Source: Pseudomonas sp.
GTDB taxonomy: Bacteria > Pseudomonadota > Gammaproteobacteria > Pseudomonadales > Pseudomonadaceae
Length of the DNA: 5,830 nucleotides
Direction: 5' to 3'
NCBI RefSeq assembly: GCF_030147005.1
Contig: NZ_JASLAW010000044.1
Coordinates: 1 to 5,830 of the forward strand
Shown here: in pieces, positions 1 to 5,830 of the stretch
How the letters are laid out: each line of letters opens with the position of its first letter
How positions within the stretch are numbered: the stretch's first letter is position 1
The notes under the pieces: generated by a model
The model's database searches: none
Told to the model about the DNA's origin: nothing
The model's input: only the letters and a program-made list of their open reading frames with translations
Translations under genes and position numbers: made by a program

Positions 1-1
1 C

Positions 2-595
2 GAACTGGGCGAAATCGAAGCGCGTTTGCGCGAGCAGGACAGCGTCGGCGAAACGGTAGTGGTGGCCCAGGACGGCGCCACCGGCAAGCAGCTGGTGGCC
101 TATGTGGTTCCGGCTGATGCCGCCCTGGCCGACCAGGCCGAGTTCCGCGACACCTTGCGCCGCGCCCTGAAAACCGGCCTGCCGGACTACATGGTGCCGG
201 CGCACTTCGTGTTCCTTGCGCAAATGCCGCTGACCCCCAACGGCAAGCTCGACCGCAAGGGCCTGCCGGTGCCGGATGTGAGCCTTATGCAGCAGGTGTA
301 TGTGGCGCCGCAAACCGAGCTGGAGCAACAGATCGCCGCGATCTGGGCCGCCGTGCTGCACGTGCCGCAAGTGGGCCTGAACGACAACTTCTTCGAAGTC
401 GGCGGGCATTCCTTGCTGGCCATCCAGATCACCTCACGGGTCCAGGCGGAGCTGGGCCTGGACGTACCACTGATGGAACTGTTCCAGACCGAATCGCTGC
501 ACGCGTACGTACTGGCCGCAGCCACCTTCCGCGCCGGCAGCGTGGAAGATTTTGATGACCTTCGTGACTTTTTGAGCGAACTAGAGGCGATTTGA
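2..595 (+). CDS. Nonribosomal peptide synthetase, C-terminal end (A-domain tail, carrier domain, docking tail), probably pyoverdine-type; 5' partial
   Basis: This is the last 197 codons of an NRPS whose start lies upstream; the frame is open from the first base, and the fragment begins inside motif A8 (ELGEIE). It then shows the small A subdomain with LPDYMVPAH and the A10 motif NGKLDRK, whose lysine (visible residue 82) contacts the substrate carboxylate in this family. A carrier domain follows, with FFEVGGHSLLA; Ser at visible residue 137 (codon 410-412) is the expected phosphopantetheine attachment site. The GGHSLL form, rather than GGDSI, is typical of carriers feeding a condensation domain directly. 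After it comes only a short acidic tail ending VEDFDDLRDFLSELEAI, with no epimerase or thioesterase, so the peptide must pass to another protein, most simply the product of the gene starting 3 bases downstream. Its amino acid substrate cannot be read because the pocket residues are outside the window. The pyoverdine assignment rests on similarity to the next gene and on family wording. Confidence 0.93.
   Translation, partial: ELGEIEARLREQDSVGETVVVAQDGATGKQLVAYVVPADAALADQAEFRDTLRRALKTGLPDYMVPAHFVFLAQMPLTPNGKLDRKGLPVPDVSLMQQVYVAPQTELEQQIAAIWAAVLHVPQVGLNDNFFEVGGHSLLAIQITSRVQAELGLDVPLMELFQTESLHAYVLAAATFRAGSVEDFDDLRDFLSELEAI
179..460 (+). repeat. Intergenic-copy repeat of A-domain tail and carrier domain, copy in the upstream gene
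   Basis: The end of the upstream A domain and its T domain match 3509-3790 in the second gene at an offset of 3330 bases. Shared blocks include CTGCCGGACTACATGGT (179 and 3509) and a 22-base identical run ending at 350 and 3680. Both copies encode LPDYMVPAH, NGKLDR and GGHSLLA. Confidence 0.7.
583..587 (+). promoter_or_regulatory. Ribosome binding site for the second NRPS gene, inside the end of the first
   Basis: AGAGG lies 11 bases before ATG 599, a slightly long spacing, and sits within the last codons of the upstream gene. Because the site is covered by ribosomes finishing the first gene, translation of the two synthetases is probably coupled. No other purine-rich site lies closer to the ATG. 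Confidence 0.6.
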
Positions 596-598
596 ACC

Positions 599-736
599 AT
601 GCTTTCCAACCCTAACATCGACCTGGTGTCGCGCTTTCTTCGCCTGCCTCTGGAACAGCGCCAGCAGTTCTACCAGCGCCTGCAAGGCCGGAGCATGAGT
701 TTCGCTCAACTGCCGATTGCCTCGATCCGTGAGGCC
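599..736 (+). other. N-terminal docking (communication) segment of the second NRPS
   Basis: The first 45 or so residues precede the condensation domain. They read as a helix-forming stretch rich in Arg and Gln (SRFLRLPLEQRQQFYQRL) followed by SFAQLPI. Pseudomonas synthetases that begin with a C domain commonly carry such a leader, of the general form LxxRFxxLPLExRxxFLxxL. It likely pairs with the acidic C-terminal tail of the partner protein. The role is inferred from position and composition. Confidence 0.6.
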
Positions 737-3700
737 GGCCAACGCCTGCCGCTGTCCTACGCGCAGGAGCGCCAGTGGTTTCTTTGGCAGTTGGACCCCG
801 ACAGTGCCACGTACCACATTCCCGGCGCCTTGCGTTTGCACGGACGGCTGGACGTGTCCGCACTGCAGCGCAGCTTCGACAGCCTGTTGGCCCGTCACGA
901 GAGCCTGCGCACGCAACTGGTCGAGGAGGGTGAACATCTGTGGCAGGCCGTGCTGCCGCGGGCACGGGTCGAGCTTCAACAAGCGCAGATCGACGAGGCG
1001 CAGTTGATGTCGCGAGTGGAAGTGGAGGTGGCGCGGCCGTTCGATTTGCATCAGGCCCCGCTGCTGCGTGTGACCTTGCTGCAATTGGCGGAAGACGAAC
1101 ATGTGCTGGTGATGGTGCAGCACCACATCGTGTCCGACGGTTGGTCGATGCAAGTGATGGTCCAAGAGCTGGTGCAATTGTATGCCGCCTACAGCCAGGG
1201 CCAGGACCTGCAATTGCCGGAACTGCCGATCCAGTACGCCGACTACGCCCTGTGGCAGCGTGGCTGGATGGAAGCGGGGGAGCGCACGCGGCAACTGGCC
1301 TATTGGCAGGGGCTGCTGGGCGGTGAACAACCGGTGCTGGAGTTGCCGCTGGACCGTCCGCGCCCGGCGCAGCAAAGTCATCGCGGCGCGAGCTTGCAGG
1401 TGCATCTGCGACCCGAACTGGTCGCTGGCCTCAAACACCTGGCGCAGCAAGAAGGCGTCACCCTATTCATGCTGCTGCTCGCGTCCTTCCAGACCTTGCT
1501 GTATCGCTACAGCGGGCAGTCGGACATCCGCATCGGCGTGCCGATCGCCAACCGCAATCGCGTCGAAACCGAGCGGTTGATCGGGTTTTTCGTCAACACC
1601 CAAGTGCTCAAGGGCGATCTGGACGGGCAGATGAGCTTCGTCGAATTGCTGCAACAGACCAAGCGCCGCTCCCTGGACGCCCAAGCCCACCAGGACCTGC
1701 CGTTCGAGCAACTGGTGGTCGCGCTTTCGCCCGAGCGCAGCTTGAGCCACAACCCGTTGTTCCAAGTAATGTTCAACCATCAGACCGAAGCCCGGAGCGG
1801 GCGCGACGGCCAGCAATTGCCGGGCCTGCGCGTGGCGGAGCTGGACTGGGACAGCCGGATCACGCATTTCGACCTGAGCCTGGATACTCACGAGTCCGCC
1901 GAAGGGCTTTGGGCCGCGTTGAACTACGCCACCGACCTGTTCGACGCGACGACCATCGAGCGCCTGGCGCAGCACTGGCAGCAGGTGCTGCAAGCGGTAG
2001 TCAGTGCACCCGGCAGCCATCTGGGTGAGCTGGCGCTGCTGGATGCGGCCGAGCAGCAATACATGCTCCAGGACTGGAACGCGCCGGCCCGCGCCCATGA
2101 ATTGCAAGGTGTGCATCGATTGTTTGAAGCCCAGGCCGCCGCGCAGCCCGAACGCCAGGCCCTGGCGCTGGATGGCCAGGCCCTCGGCTACGGCGAGCTG
2201 AACCGTCAGGCCAACCGCCTGGCGCACTGCCTGATCGCCCAAGGCATCGGCCCGCAAGCATTGGTCGGCATCGCGGTAGAGCGCTCCTTTGCCATGGTGG
2301 TCAGTTTGCTGGCGGTGCTCAAGACCGGCGCGGCCTATGTGCCATTGGACCCTGAGTACCCCCGCGAGCGGCTGGTGCATATGCTCGAGGACAGCGACGT
2401 GCGCCTGGTGCTGACCCAGTCGCATCTGCGCGATCGCCTGCCATTGCCTGCGCAGGTGGTGGCCGTGGAAATCGACCTCGTCCAGGCGCAGTTGGCGTTG
2501 TGTGCCGAGCACAATCCTGCGGGCGCTTTCGAACCGCACAGCCTGGCCTACGTGATCTACACCTCTGGGTCCACCGGCAAGCCCAAAGGCGTTGCCATCA
2601 GCCATGGCGCATTGAGCGAGTTCGTCGGCATTGCCGCCGATTATTCGCAACTGGTCGCACAAGACCGTGTATTGCAGTTCGCCACCCTGAATTTCGATGG
2701 CTTCGTCGAGCAGTTGTACCCGGCCCTGACCCTCGGCGCCACGGTGGTGCTGCGTGGCCCGCAACTATGGGACGGTGCCGAGCTGTATCGGCAGATCATC
2801 GAACAGGGCATCACCCTGGCCGACTTGCCAACGGCCTATTGGAAACTGTTTTTGCAGGATTGCCTGGCAGCGGGTTCGCGGCCTTACGGGGCTTTGCGCC
2901 AGCTTCATATCGGCGGCGAAGCCATGCCGCTCGACGGCCCGTTGTTGTGGCAACGCGCGGGCCTGGGCCATGTGCGGCTGCTCAATACCTACGGGCCGAC
3001 CGAGGCCACCGTCGTTTCCAGCGTACTGGACTGCACCGACCCCGACGTGATCAGCGGCGGCAGCGCCAGCCCCATTGGCCGCGCGGTACCTGGGCGTGGG
3101 CTGTACGTGCTGGATCGTGACCTGAACCTGCTGCCCATCGGTGCCGTGGGTGAACTCTACATAGCCAGCGCCAGCGGCCTGGCCAGCGCTTATCTGCGGC
3201 GCCCGAGCCTGACTGCCGAGCGCTTCGTCGCCAACCCGTTCAGCGCGTGCGGCGAGCGGCTTTATCGCAGCGGCGACCTGGCGCGTTATCGCGCCGATGG
3301 CGTGGTGGAGTATGTGGGACGGGTCGACCATCAGGTGAAAATTCGCGGTTTCCGCATCGAACTGGGCGAGATCGAAACCGTGCTGCTGGCCCAGGACGGC
3401 GTGCGTGAAGCGCTGGTGCTGGCCGTCGACAACCAACTGCTGGCGTACCTGGCGCCCACGCAACCGTCGAGTGAAGCCGAGCGGTTGATGAGCACCCTGC
3501 GCGAACAACTGCCGGACTACATGGTCCCGGCGCACCTGATCTTTCTCGAGCGCATGCCGCTCAATCCCAACGGCAAGCTGGACCGCCAGGCGCTGCCCAA
3601 GCCTGACGCCAGCGCGGTGCAACAGGGCTGGCAGGCGCCGGTCACCGCGTTGCAACAGCAGATCGCCGCGATCTGGGCCGATATTCTCGGCGTCGACAAC

Positions 3701-5830
3701 GTCGGTTTGAACCAGCACTTCTTCGAACTGGGGGGGCATTCGCTGTTGGCGATGCAAGTGGTGTCGCGTATTCGCCAGACACTGCAGCGCGAGGTGCCGC
3801 TCAAAGCCTTGTTCGAGCACCCACGGCTGGATGCATTTGTCGCGACATTGCAGGCTCAGGACGGTCTGGCGCCCAGTGCTCCGCCGTTGTTGCCGGTCGG
3901 GCGCGAGCACGCCTTGCCGCTGTCCTATGCCCAGGAGCGCCAGTGGTTTCTCTGGCAGTTGGAGCCGCACAGTGCCGCTTACCACATCCCCAGTGCCTTG
4001 CGCCTGGGAGGGCAGCTGGACCTGGGCGCGTTGCAGCACAGTTTCGATGCTTTGCTGGCCCGACATGAAAGCCTGCGCACCTGTCTGCGCCAGGATCATG
4101 AACGTGCGGTTCAAGTGATCGCGCCGTCGGCGTCATTGCAGATCGCTCACGCCGATGTCGACGAAGCCGAACTCCAGGCCCAGATCGAGGCGCGGATCGC
4201 GCAGCCGTTCGACCTGGAACACGGCCCGTTGCTGCGCGTGTCGCTGCTGCGCCTGGCCGCTGATGAGCATGTGCTGGTGCTGGTGCAACATCATATCGTT
4301 TCCGATGGCTGGTCGATGCAGGTGATGGTCGAAGAGCTGGTGCAGCTCTATGCGGCCTACAGCCAGGGCCAGGACGTGCACCTGCCGGCGCTGCCGATCC
4401 AGTACGGCGACTTTGCCGTGTGGCAGCGCAGCTGGATGGAGGCGGGCGAGAAGGAGCGCCAGTTGTCGTACTGGCGCGAGATGTTGGGCGGCGAACAAAG
4501 CGTGCTGGCGTTGCCGTTCGACCATCCACGCCCTGCCGTGCAAAGCCACCGCGGCGCACGCCTGGCCTTCGAGCTGGCACCCGAGCTGAGCCAGCAGCTC
4601 AAGGCTTTGGCGCAACAGCAAGGCATAACCCTGTTCATGTTGCTGCTCGCGTCGTTCCAGACCTTGCTTTATCGCTACAGCGGCCAGGAAGAAATCCGCG
4701 TCGGCGTGCCTGTCGCCAACCGCAACCGCAGCGAAACCGAGCGGCTGATCGGCTTCTTCGTCAATACCCAAGTACTTAAGGCGGACCTGCACGGCCAGAT
4801 GAGCGTCGAGCAGTTGCTGCAACAAACCCGACTACGTGCGCTCGAAGCCCAGTCCCATCAGGACCTGCCGTTCGAACAGTTGGTGGAAGCGCTTTCGCCT
4901 GAGCGCAGCCTGAGCCACAACCCGTTGTTCCAGGTGATGTTCAACCACCAGACCGACGTCGGCCATGCCCAGGTCCAGCAGCAACTGCCGCACCTTCTGG
5001 TCGAAGGGCTGGAATGGCAAAGCAAGACCGTGCATTTTGACCTGGACTTGGACATTCACGAGTCCACCGAAGGTATCTGGGCCACTCTGGGTTATGCCCA
5101 GGATCTGTTCGAAGCCGACACCGTGCAACGCATGGCGCGCCACTGGCAGAACCTGTTGCAGGGTATGGTCGCCAACCCTCGGCAGCAGCTCAGCCAATTG
5201 AGCCTGCTGGACGCCGCCGAGCAGCAACACATCCTGCAACTGTGGGACCGTACCGCGTCCGGCTTCTCGGCCCGGCGTCTGGTGCATGAACGCGTGGCCG
5301 ACCGTGCCCGCGAGGCCCCGGATGCCGTCGCGGTGAAGTTCGCCGACCAGCAACTCACTTACGGCGAGCTGGATCGCCAGGCCAATCGCCTGGCCCACGC
5401 GCTGATCGCCCGTGGCGTCGGCCCGGAAGTGCGGGTGGCCATTGCCATGCCGCGCAGTGCCGAGATCATGGTGGCGTTCCTTGCCGTGCTGAAGGCCGGT
5501 GGCGTGTACGTCCCGCTGGATATCGAATACCCGCGTGATCGCCTGCTGTACATGATGCAGGACAGCCGCTCGCGGTTGCTGCTGACCCACTCGACGGTGC
5601 AACAGCGCCTGCCGATTCCAGAGGGCCTGCAAGCCCTGGCGGTGGATCAGGTACAGGCCTGGTCAGATGAGAATTATGCGGCGCCGAATGTCGTACTGGA
5701 CGGCGACAACCTCGCCTACGTGATCTACACCTCCGGCTCCACCGGCATGCCCAAGGGCGTGGCCGTGGCCCACGGGCCGTTGGTGGCGCACATCATCGCC
5801 ACCGGCGAGCGCTATGAAACCAGCCCGGCC
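599..5830 (+). CDS. Nonribosomal peptide synthetase, N-terminal part (C-A-T-C-A...), pyoverdine side-chain synthetase family; 3' partial
   Basis: An uninterrupted 1744-codon frame runs from ATG 599 off the window end. Domains by residue: docking/linker 1-45; condensation C1 about 50-470; adenylation A1 about 505-1000; carrier T1 about 1010-1080; condensation C2 about 1106-1530; adenylation A2 from about 1562, cut at 1744. All core motifs seen are intact: SYAQERQWFLW, RHESLRT, HHIVSDGWS, IGFFVNTQ and SHNPLFQVMF in both C domains, TSGSTGKPKG and NTYGPTEATV in A1, and GGHSLLA in T1. The enzyme should extend a peptide received from the upstream synthetase, first by an amino acid predicted to be lysine, then by a second unknown residue. 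ATG 599 is chosen because it directly follows the upstream stop, has an AGAGG site 11 bases before it, and starts a typical NRPS docking segment. The wording matches PvdI/PvdJ/PvdD of fluorescent Pseudomonas; a Lys-first synthetase would fit PvdJ, but I do not assign a symbol. Regulation is not visible; pyoverdine synthetases are normally iron-controlled through the sigma factor PvdS. Confidence 0.94.
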   Translation, partial: MLSNPNIDLVSRFLRLPLEQRQQFYQRLQGRSMSFAQLPIASIREAGQRLPLSYAQERQWFLWQLDPDSATYHIPGALRLHGRLDVSALQRSFDSLLARHESLRTQLVEEGEHLWQAVLPRARVELQQAQIDEAQLMSRVEVEVARPFDLHQAPLLRVTLLQLAEDEHVLVMVQHHIVSDGWSMQVMVQELVQLYAAYSQGQDLQLPELPIQYADYALWQRGWMEAGERTRQLAYWQGLLGGEQPVLELPLDRPRPAQQSHRGASLQVHLRPELVAGLKHLAQQEGVTLFMLLLASFQTLLYRYSGQSDIRIGVPIANRNRVETERLIGFFVNTQVLKGDLDGQMSFVELLQQTKRRSLDAQAHQDLPFEQLVVALSPERSLSHNPLFQVMFNHQTEARSGRDGQQLPGLRVAELDWDSRITHFDLSLDTHESAEGLWAALNYATDLFDATTIERLAQHWQQVLQAVVSAPGSHLGELALLDAAEQQYMLQDWNAPARAHELQGVHRLFEAQAAAQPERQALALDGQALGYGELNRQANRLAHCLIAQGIGPQALVGIAVERSFAMVVSLLAVLKTGAAYVPLDPEYPRERLVHMLEDSDVRLVLTQSHLRDRLPLPAQVVAVEIDLVQAQLALCAEHNPAGAFEPHSLAYVIYTSGSTGKPKGVAISHGALSEFVGIAADYSQLVAQDRVLQFATLNFDGFVEQLYPALTLGATVVLRGPQLWDGAELYRQIIEQGITLADLPTAYWKLFLQDCLAAGSRPYGALRQLHIGGEAMPLDGPLLWQRAGLGHVRLLNTYGPTEATVVSSVLDCTDPDVISGGSASPIGRAVPGRGLYVLDRDLNLLPIGAVGELYIASASGLASAYLRRPSLTAERFVANPFSACGERLYRSGDLARYRADGVVEYVGRVDHQVKIRGFRIELGEIETVLLAQDGVREALVLAVDNQLLAYLAPTQPSSEAERLMSTLREQLPDYMVPAHLIFLERMPLNPNGKLDRQALPKPDASAVQQGWQAPVTALQQQIAAIWADILGVDNVGLNQHFFELGGHSLLAMQVVSRIRQTLQREVPLKALFEHPRLDAFVATLQAQDGLAPSAPPLLPVGREHALPLSYAQERQWFLWQLEPHSAAYHIPSALRLGGQLDLGALQHSFDALLARHESLRTCLRQDHERAVQVIAPSASLQIAHADVDEAELQAQIEARIAQPFDLEHGPLLRVSLLRLAADEHVLVLVQHHIVSDGWSMQVMVEELVQLYAAYSQGQDVHLPALPIQYGDFAVWQRSWMEAGEKERQLSYWREMLGGEQSVLALPFDHPRPAVQSHRGARLAFELAPELSQQLKALAQQQGITLFMLLLASFQTLLYRYSGQEEIRVGVPVANRNRSETERLIGFFVNTQVLKADLHGQMSVEQLLQQTRLRALEAQSHQDLPFEQLVEALSPERSLSHNPLFQVMFNHQTDVGHAQVQQQLPHLLVEGLEWQSKTVHFDLDLDIHESTEGIWATLGYAQDLFEADTVQRMARHWQNLLQGMVANPRQQLSQLSLLDAAEQQHILQLWDRTASGFSARRLVHERVADRAREAPDAVAVKFADQQLTYGELDRQANRLAHALIARGVGPEVRVAIAMPRSAEIMVAFLAVLKAGGVYVPLDIEYPRDRLLYMMQDSRSRLLLTHSTVQQRLPIPEGLQALAVDQVQAWSDENYAAPNVVLDGDNLAYVIYTSGSTGMPKGVAVAHGPLVAHIIATGERYETSPA
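740..2066 (+). repeat. Intragenic direct repeat, copy 1 (condensation domain C1)
   Basis: This stretch matches positions 3908-5234 at a constant offset of 3168 bases. The offset was checked at CTGTCC (752/3920), ACCGAGCGG (1568/4736), GTTCAACC (1771/4939), the CATTT(C/T)GAC site (1865/5033) and GCCGAGCAGCAA (2048/5216). No net insertion or deletion separates the copies across these anchors. Confidence 0.85.
746..2008 (+). other. Condensation domain C1 (L-donor, LCL-like)
   Basis: Seven canonical C motifs are present: C1 SYAQERQWFLW (residues 53-63), C2 RHESLRT (99-105), C3 HHIVSDGWS (175-183; His176 is the expected catalytic second histidine), C4 QYADYALW (212-219), C5 IGFFVNTQ (328-335), C6 HQDLPFEQL (364-372) and C7 SHNPLFQVMF (383-392). 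It should form the peptide bond between the peptide on the upstream protein's last carrier and the amino acid loaded by A1. The upstream carrier is not followed by an epimerase, consistent with an L-residue donor. Confidence 0.88.
2111..3598 (+). other. Adenylation domain A1, predicted to activate lysine
   Basis: Core motifs are in order: A1 YGELNRQANRLAH near residue 531, A2 LLAVLKTGAAYVPLD near 570-584, A3 YTSGSTGKPKG (654-664), A5 NTYGPTEATV (796-805), A7 YRSGDLARY with Asp893, A8 RGFRIELGEIE from 916, and A10 NGKLDRQ with Lys993. Aligning to the GrsA phenylalanine domain gives the pocket code D700, G701, E704, D742, H770, G772, T797, V805, V806, K993. The acidic residues at the 239 and 278 positions suit a basic side chain. 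I recall this code, DGEDHGTVVK, for lysine in pyoverdine synthetases; arginine is the main alternative. Motif A6 is unusual (see findings). Confidence 0.85.
3509..3790 (+). repeat. Repeat of A-domain tail and carrier domain, copy in the second gene
   Basis: This is the partner of 179-460. The frame is kept. Further upstream the offset grows to 3357 (position 1 against 3358), so nine codons differ in the loop between motif A8 and the LPDYMVP block. Confidence 0.7.
3626..3838 (+). other. Carrier (thiolation) domain T1
   Basis: The domain carries IAAIWADILGV followed by FFELGGHSLLA. Ser1048 (codon 3740-3742) is the expected phosphopantetheine site. It holds the residue activated by A1 and passes the peptide to C2. 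The LGGHSLL form and the direct linkage to a C domain show that no epimerase follows. Confidence 0.9.
3908..5234 (+). repeat. Intragenic direct repeat, copy 2 (condensation domain C2)
   Basis: This is the partner of 740-2066. Long near-identical runs remain, for example around the SFQTLLYRYSGQ codons (about 1480 and 4648), differing mainly at third codon positions. It is part of a modular duplication, not a mobile element. Confidence 0.85.
3914..5176 (+). other. Condensation domain C2 (L-donor, LCL-like)
   Basis: All seven C motifs recur exactly 1056 residues after those of C1, including SYAQERQWFLWQLEP, RHESLRT, HHIVSDGWSMQVMV (catalytic His1232), QYGDFAVW, IGFFVNTQ, HQDLPFEQL and SHNPLFQVMF. 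It should join the T1-bound residue to the one loaded by A2. It follows a T domain in the same protein with no epimerase between, which supports an L donor. Confidence 0.88.
5282..5830 (+). other. Adenylation domain A2, N-terminal part only (cut by window end)
   Basis: The fragment includes VHERVADRAREAPDAVAVKF, YGELDRQANRLAHALIA, the A2 motif FLAVLKAGGVYVPLD and A3 YTSGSTGMPKG (residues 1710-1720). It ends at GERYETSPA, before motif A4 and every specificity residue, so its substrate is not readable. Met replaces the Lys of A1 at a variable position of A3; the conserved Ser, Thr, Gly and second Lys are intact. Confidence 0.85.

Noticed and set aside
26..28. TTG at 26 as the start of the first gene
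   Set aside because: The same frame is open upstream to the window edge and encodes the conserved ELGEIE of motif A8, so this TTG is an internal Leu codon of a longer gene.
593..601. TGA 593-595 as a disabling nonsense mutation in one large NRPS (pseudogene)
   Set aside because: The sequence before it ends in a typical acidic C-terminal tail. What follows is a good start codon with a ribosome binding site and a typical N-terminal docking segment, so this looks like a normal gene boundary.
717..1580. Forward-strand ORFs in other frames (717-1007, 940-1326, 1182-1580)
   Set aside because: They overlap the intact condensation domain, are Arg/Ala/Cys/Trp-rich as expected of shifted GC-rich coding sequence, and carry no start signals or family motifs.
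740..5234. The long direct repeats as insertion sequences or a CRISPR-like array
   Set aside because: The repeats are in-frame protein domains at module spacing, diverged mostly at third positions, with no terminal inverted repeats, transposase or short spacer pattern.
581..5632. Chain of long reverse-strand ORFs (581-1450, 1463-2764, 2765-4114, 4133-4825, 4832-5632)
   Set aside because: All lie in the one reverse frame that is codon-aligned with the sense gene. Stops there need sense TTA, CTA or TCA, codons rarely used in this GC-rich gene; for example the break at 2765 is a sense CTA. Their Gln/His/Leu-rich translations have no recognisable domain.
5708..5764. Lys to Met change in motif A3 of the second A domain as an inactivating mutation
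   Set aside because: That position (TSGSTGxPKG) is variable in the family; the conserved Ser, Thr, Gly and following Lys are present.

Overview
This window lies entirely inside a nonribosomal peptide synthetase (NRPS) gene cluster. DNA is GC-rich with mostly G or C at third codon positions. The condensation-domain wording (SYAQERQWFLWQL, HHIVSDGWSMQVMV, QSHRGA, SHNPLFQVMF) is that of the pyoverdine side-chain synthetases (PvdI, PvdJ and PvdD family) of fluorescent Pseudomonas. This suggests a Pseudomonas chromosome, probably not P. aeruginosa itself. That attribution is from recognition of the protein family, not from a search.

Layout: (1) Positions 2-595 hold the 3' end of an upstream NRPS gene, covering the last part of an adenylation (A) domain, one carrier (T) domain and an acidic C-terminal tail, with no epimerase or thioesterase. 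(2) After a TGA stop and one intervening codon, a second NRPS begins at ATG 599 and stays open for 1744 codons to the window edge at 5830. Its visible order is docking tail - C - A - T - C - A (cut before the substrate pocket is complete). There is no intergenic space, promoter, terminator, RNA gene, insertion element or CRISPR array. The long reverse-strand ORFs are shadows of the coding strand.

The two proteins are expected to act one after the other in the cytoplasm. The last T domain of the first hands its peptide to the first C domain of the second. The first A domain of the second protein has a readable ten-residue pocket code, D-G-E-D-H-G-T-V-V-K, with two acidic positions suited to a basic amino acid, most likely lysine. 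Neither visible T domain is followed by an epimerase, so both residues should be transferred as L forms. If the cluster is for pyoverdine, the junction could correspond to the PvdI/PvdJ boundary, but the substrate of the following module is not readable here.

The most notable structure is internal duplication. The two condensation domains repeat at an exact spacing of 3168 bases (1056 codons), with clearly lower similarity starting near the C-A border. I see no evidence for an entirely new kind of system.
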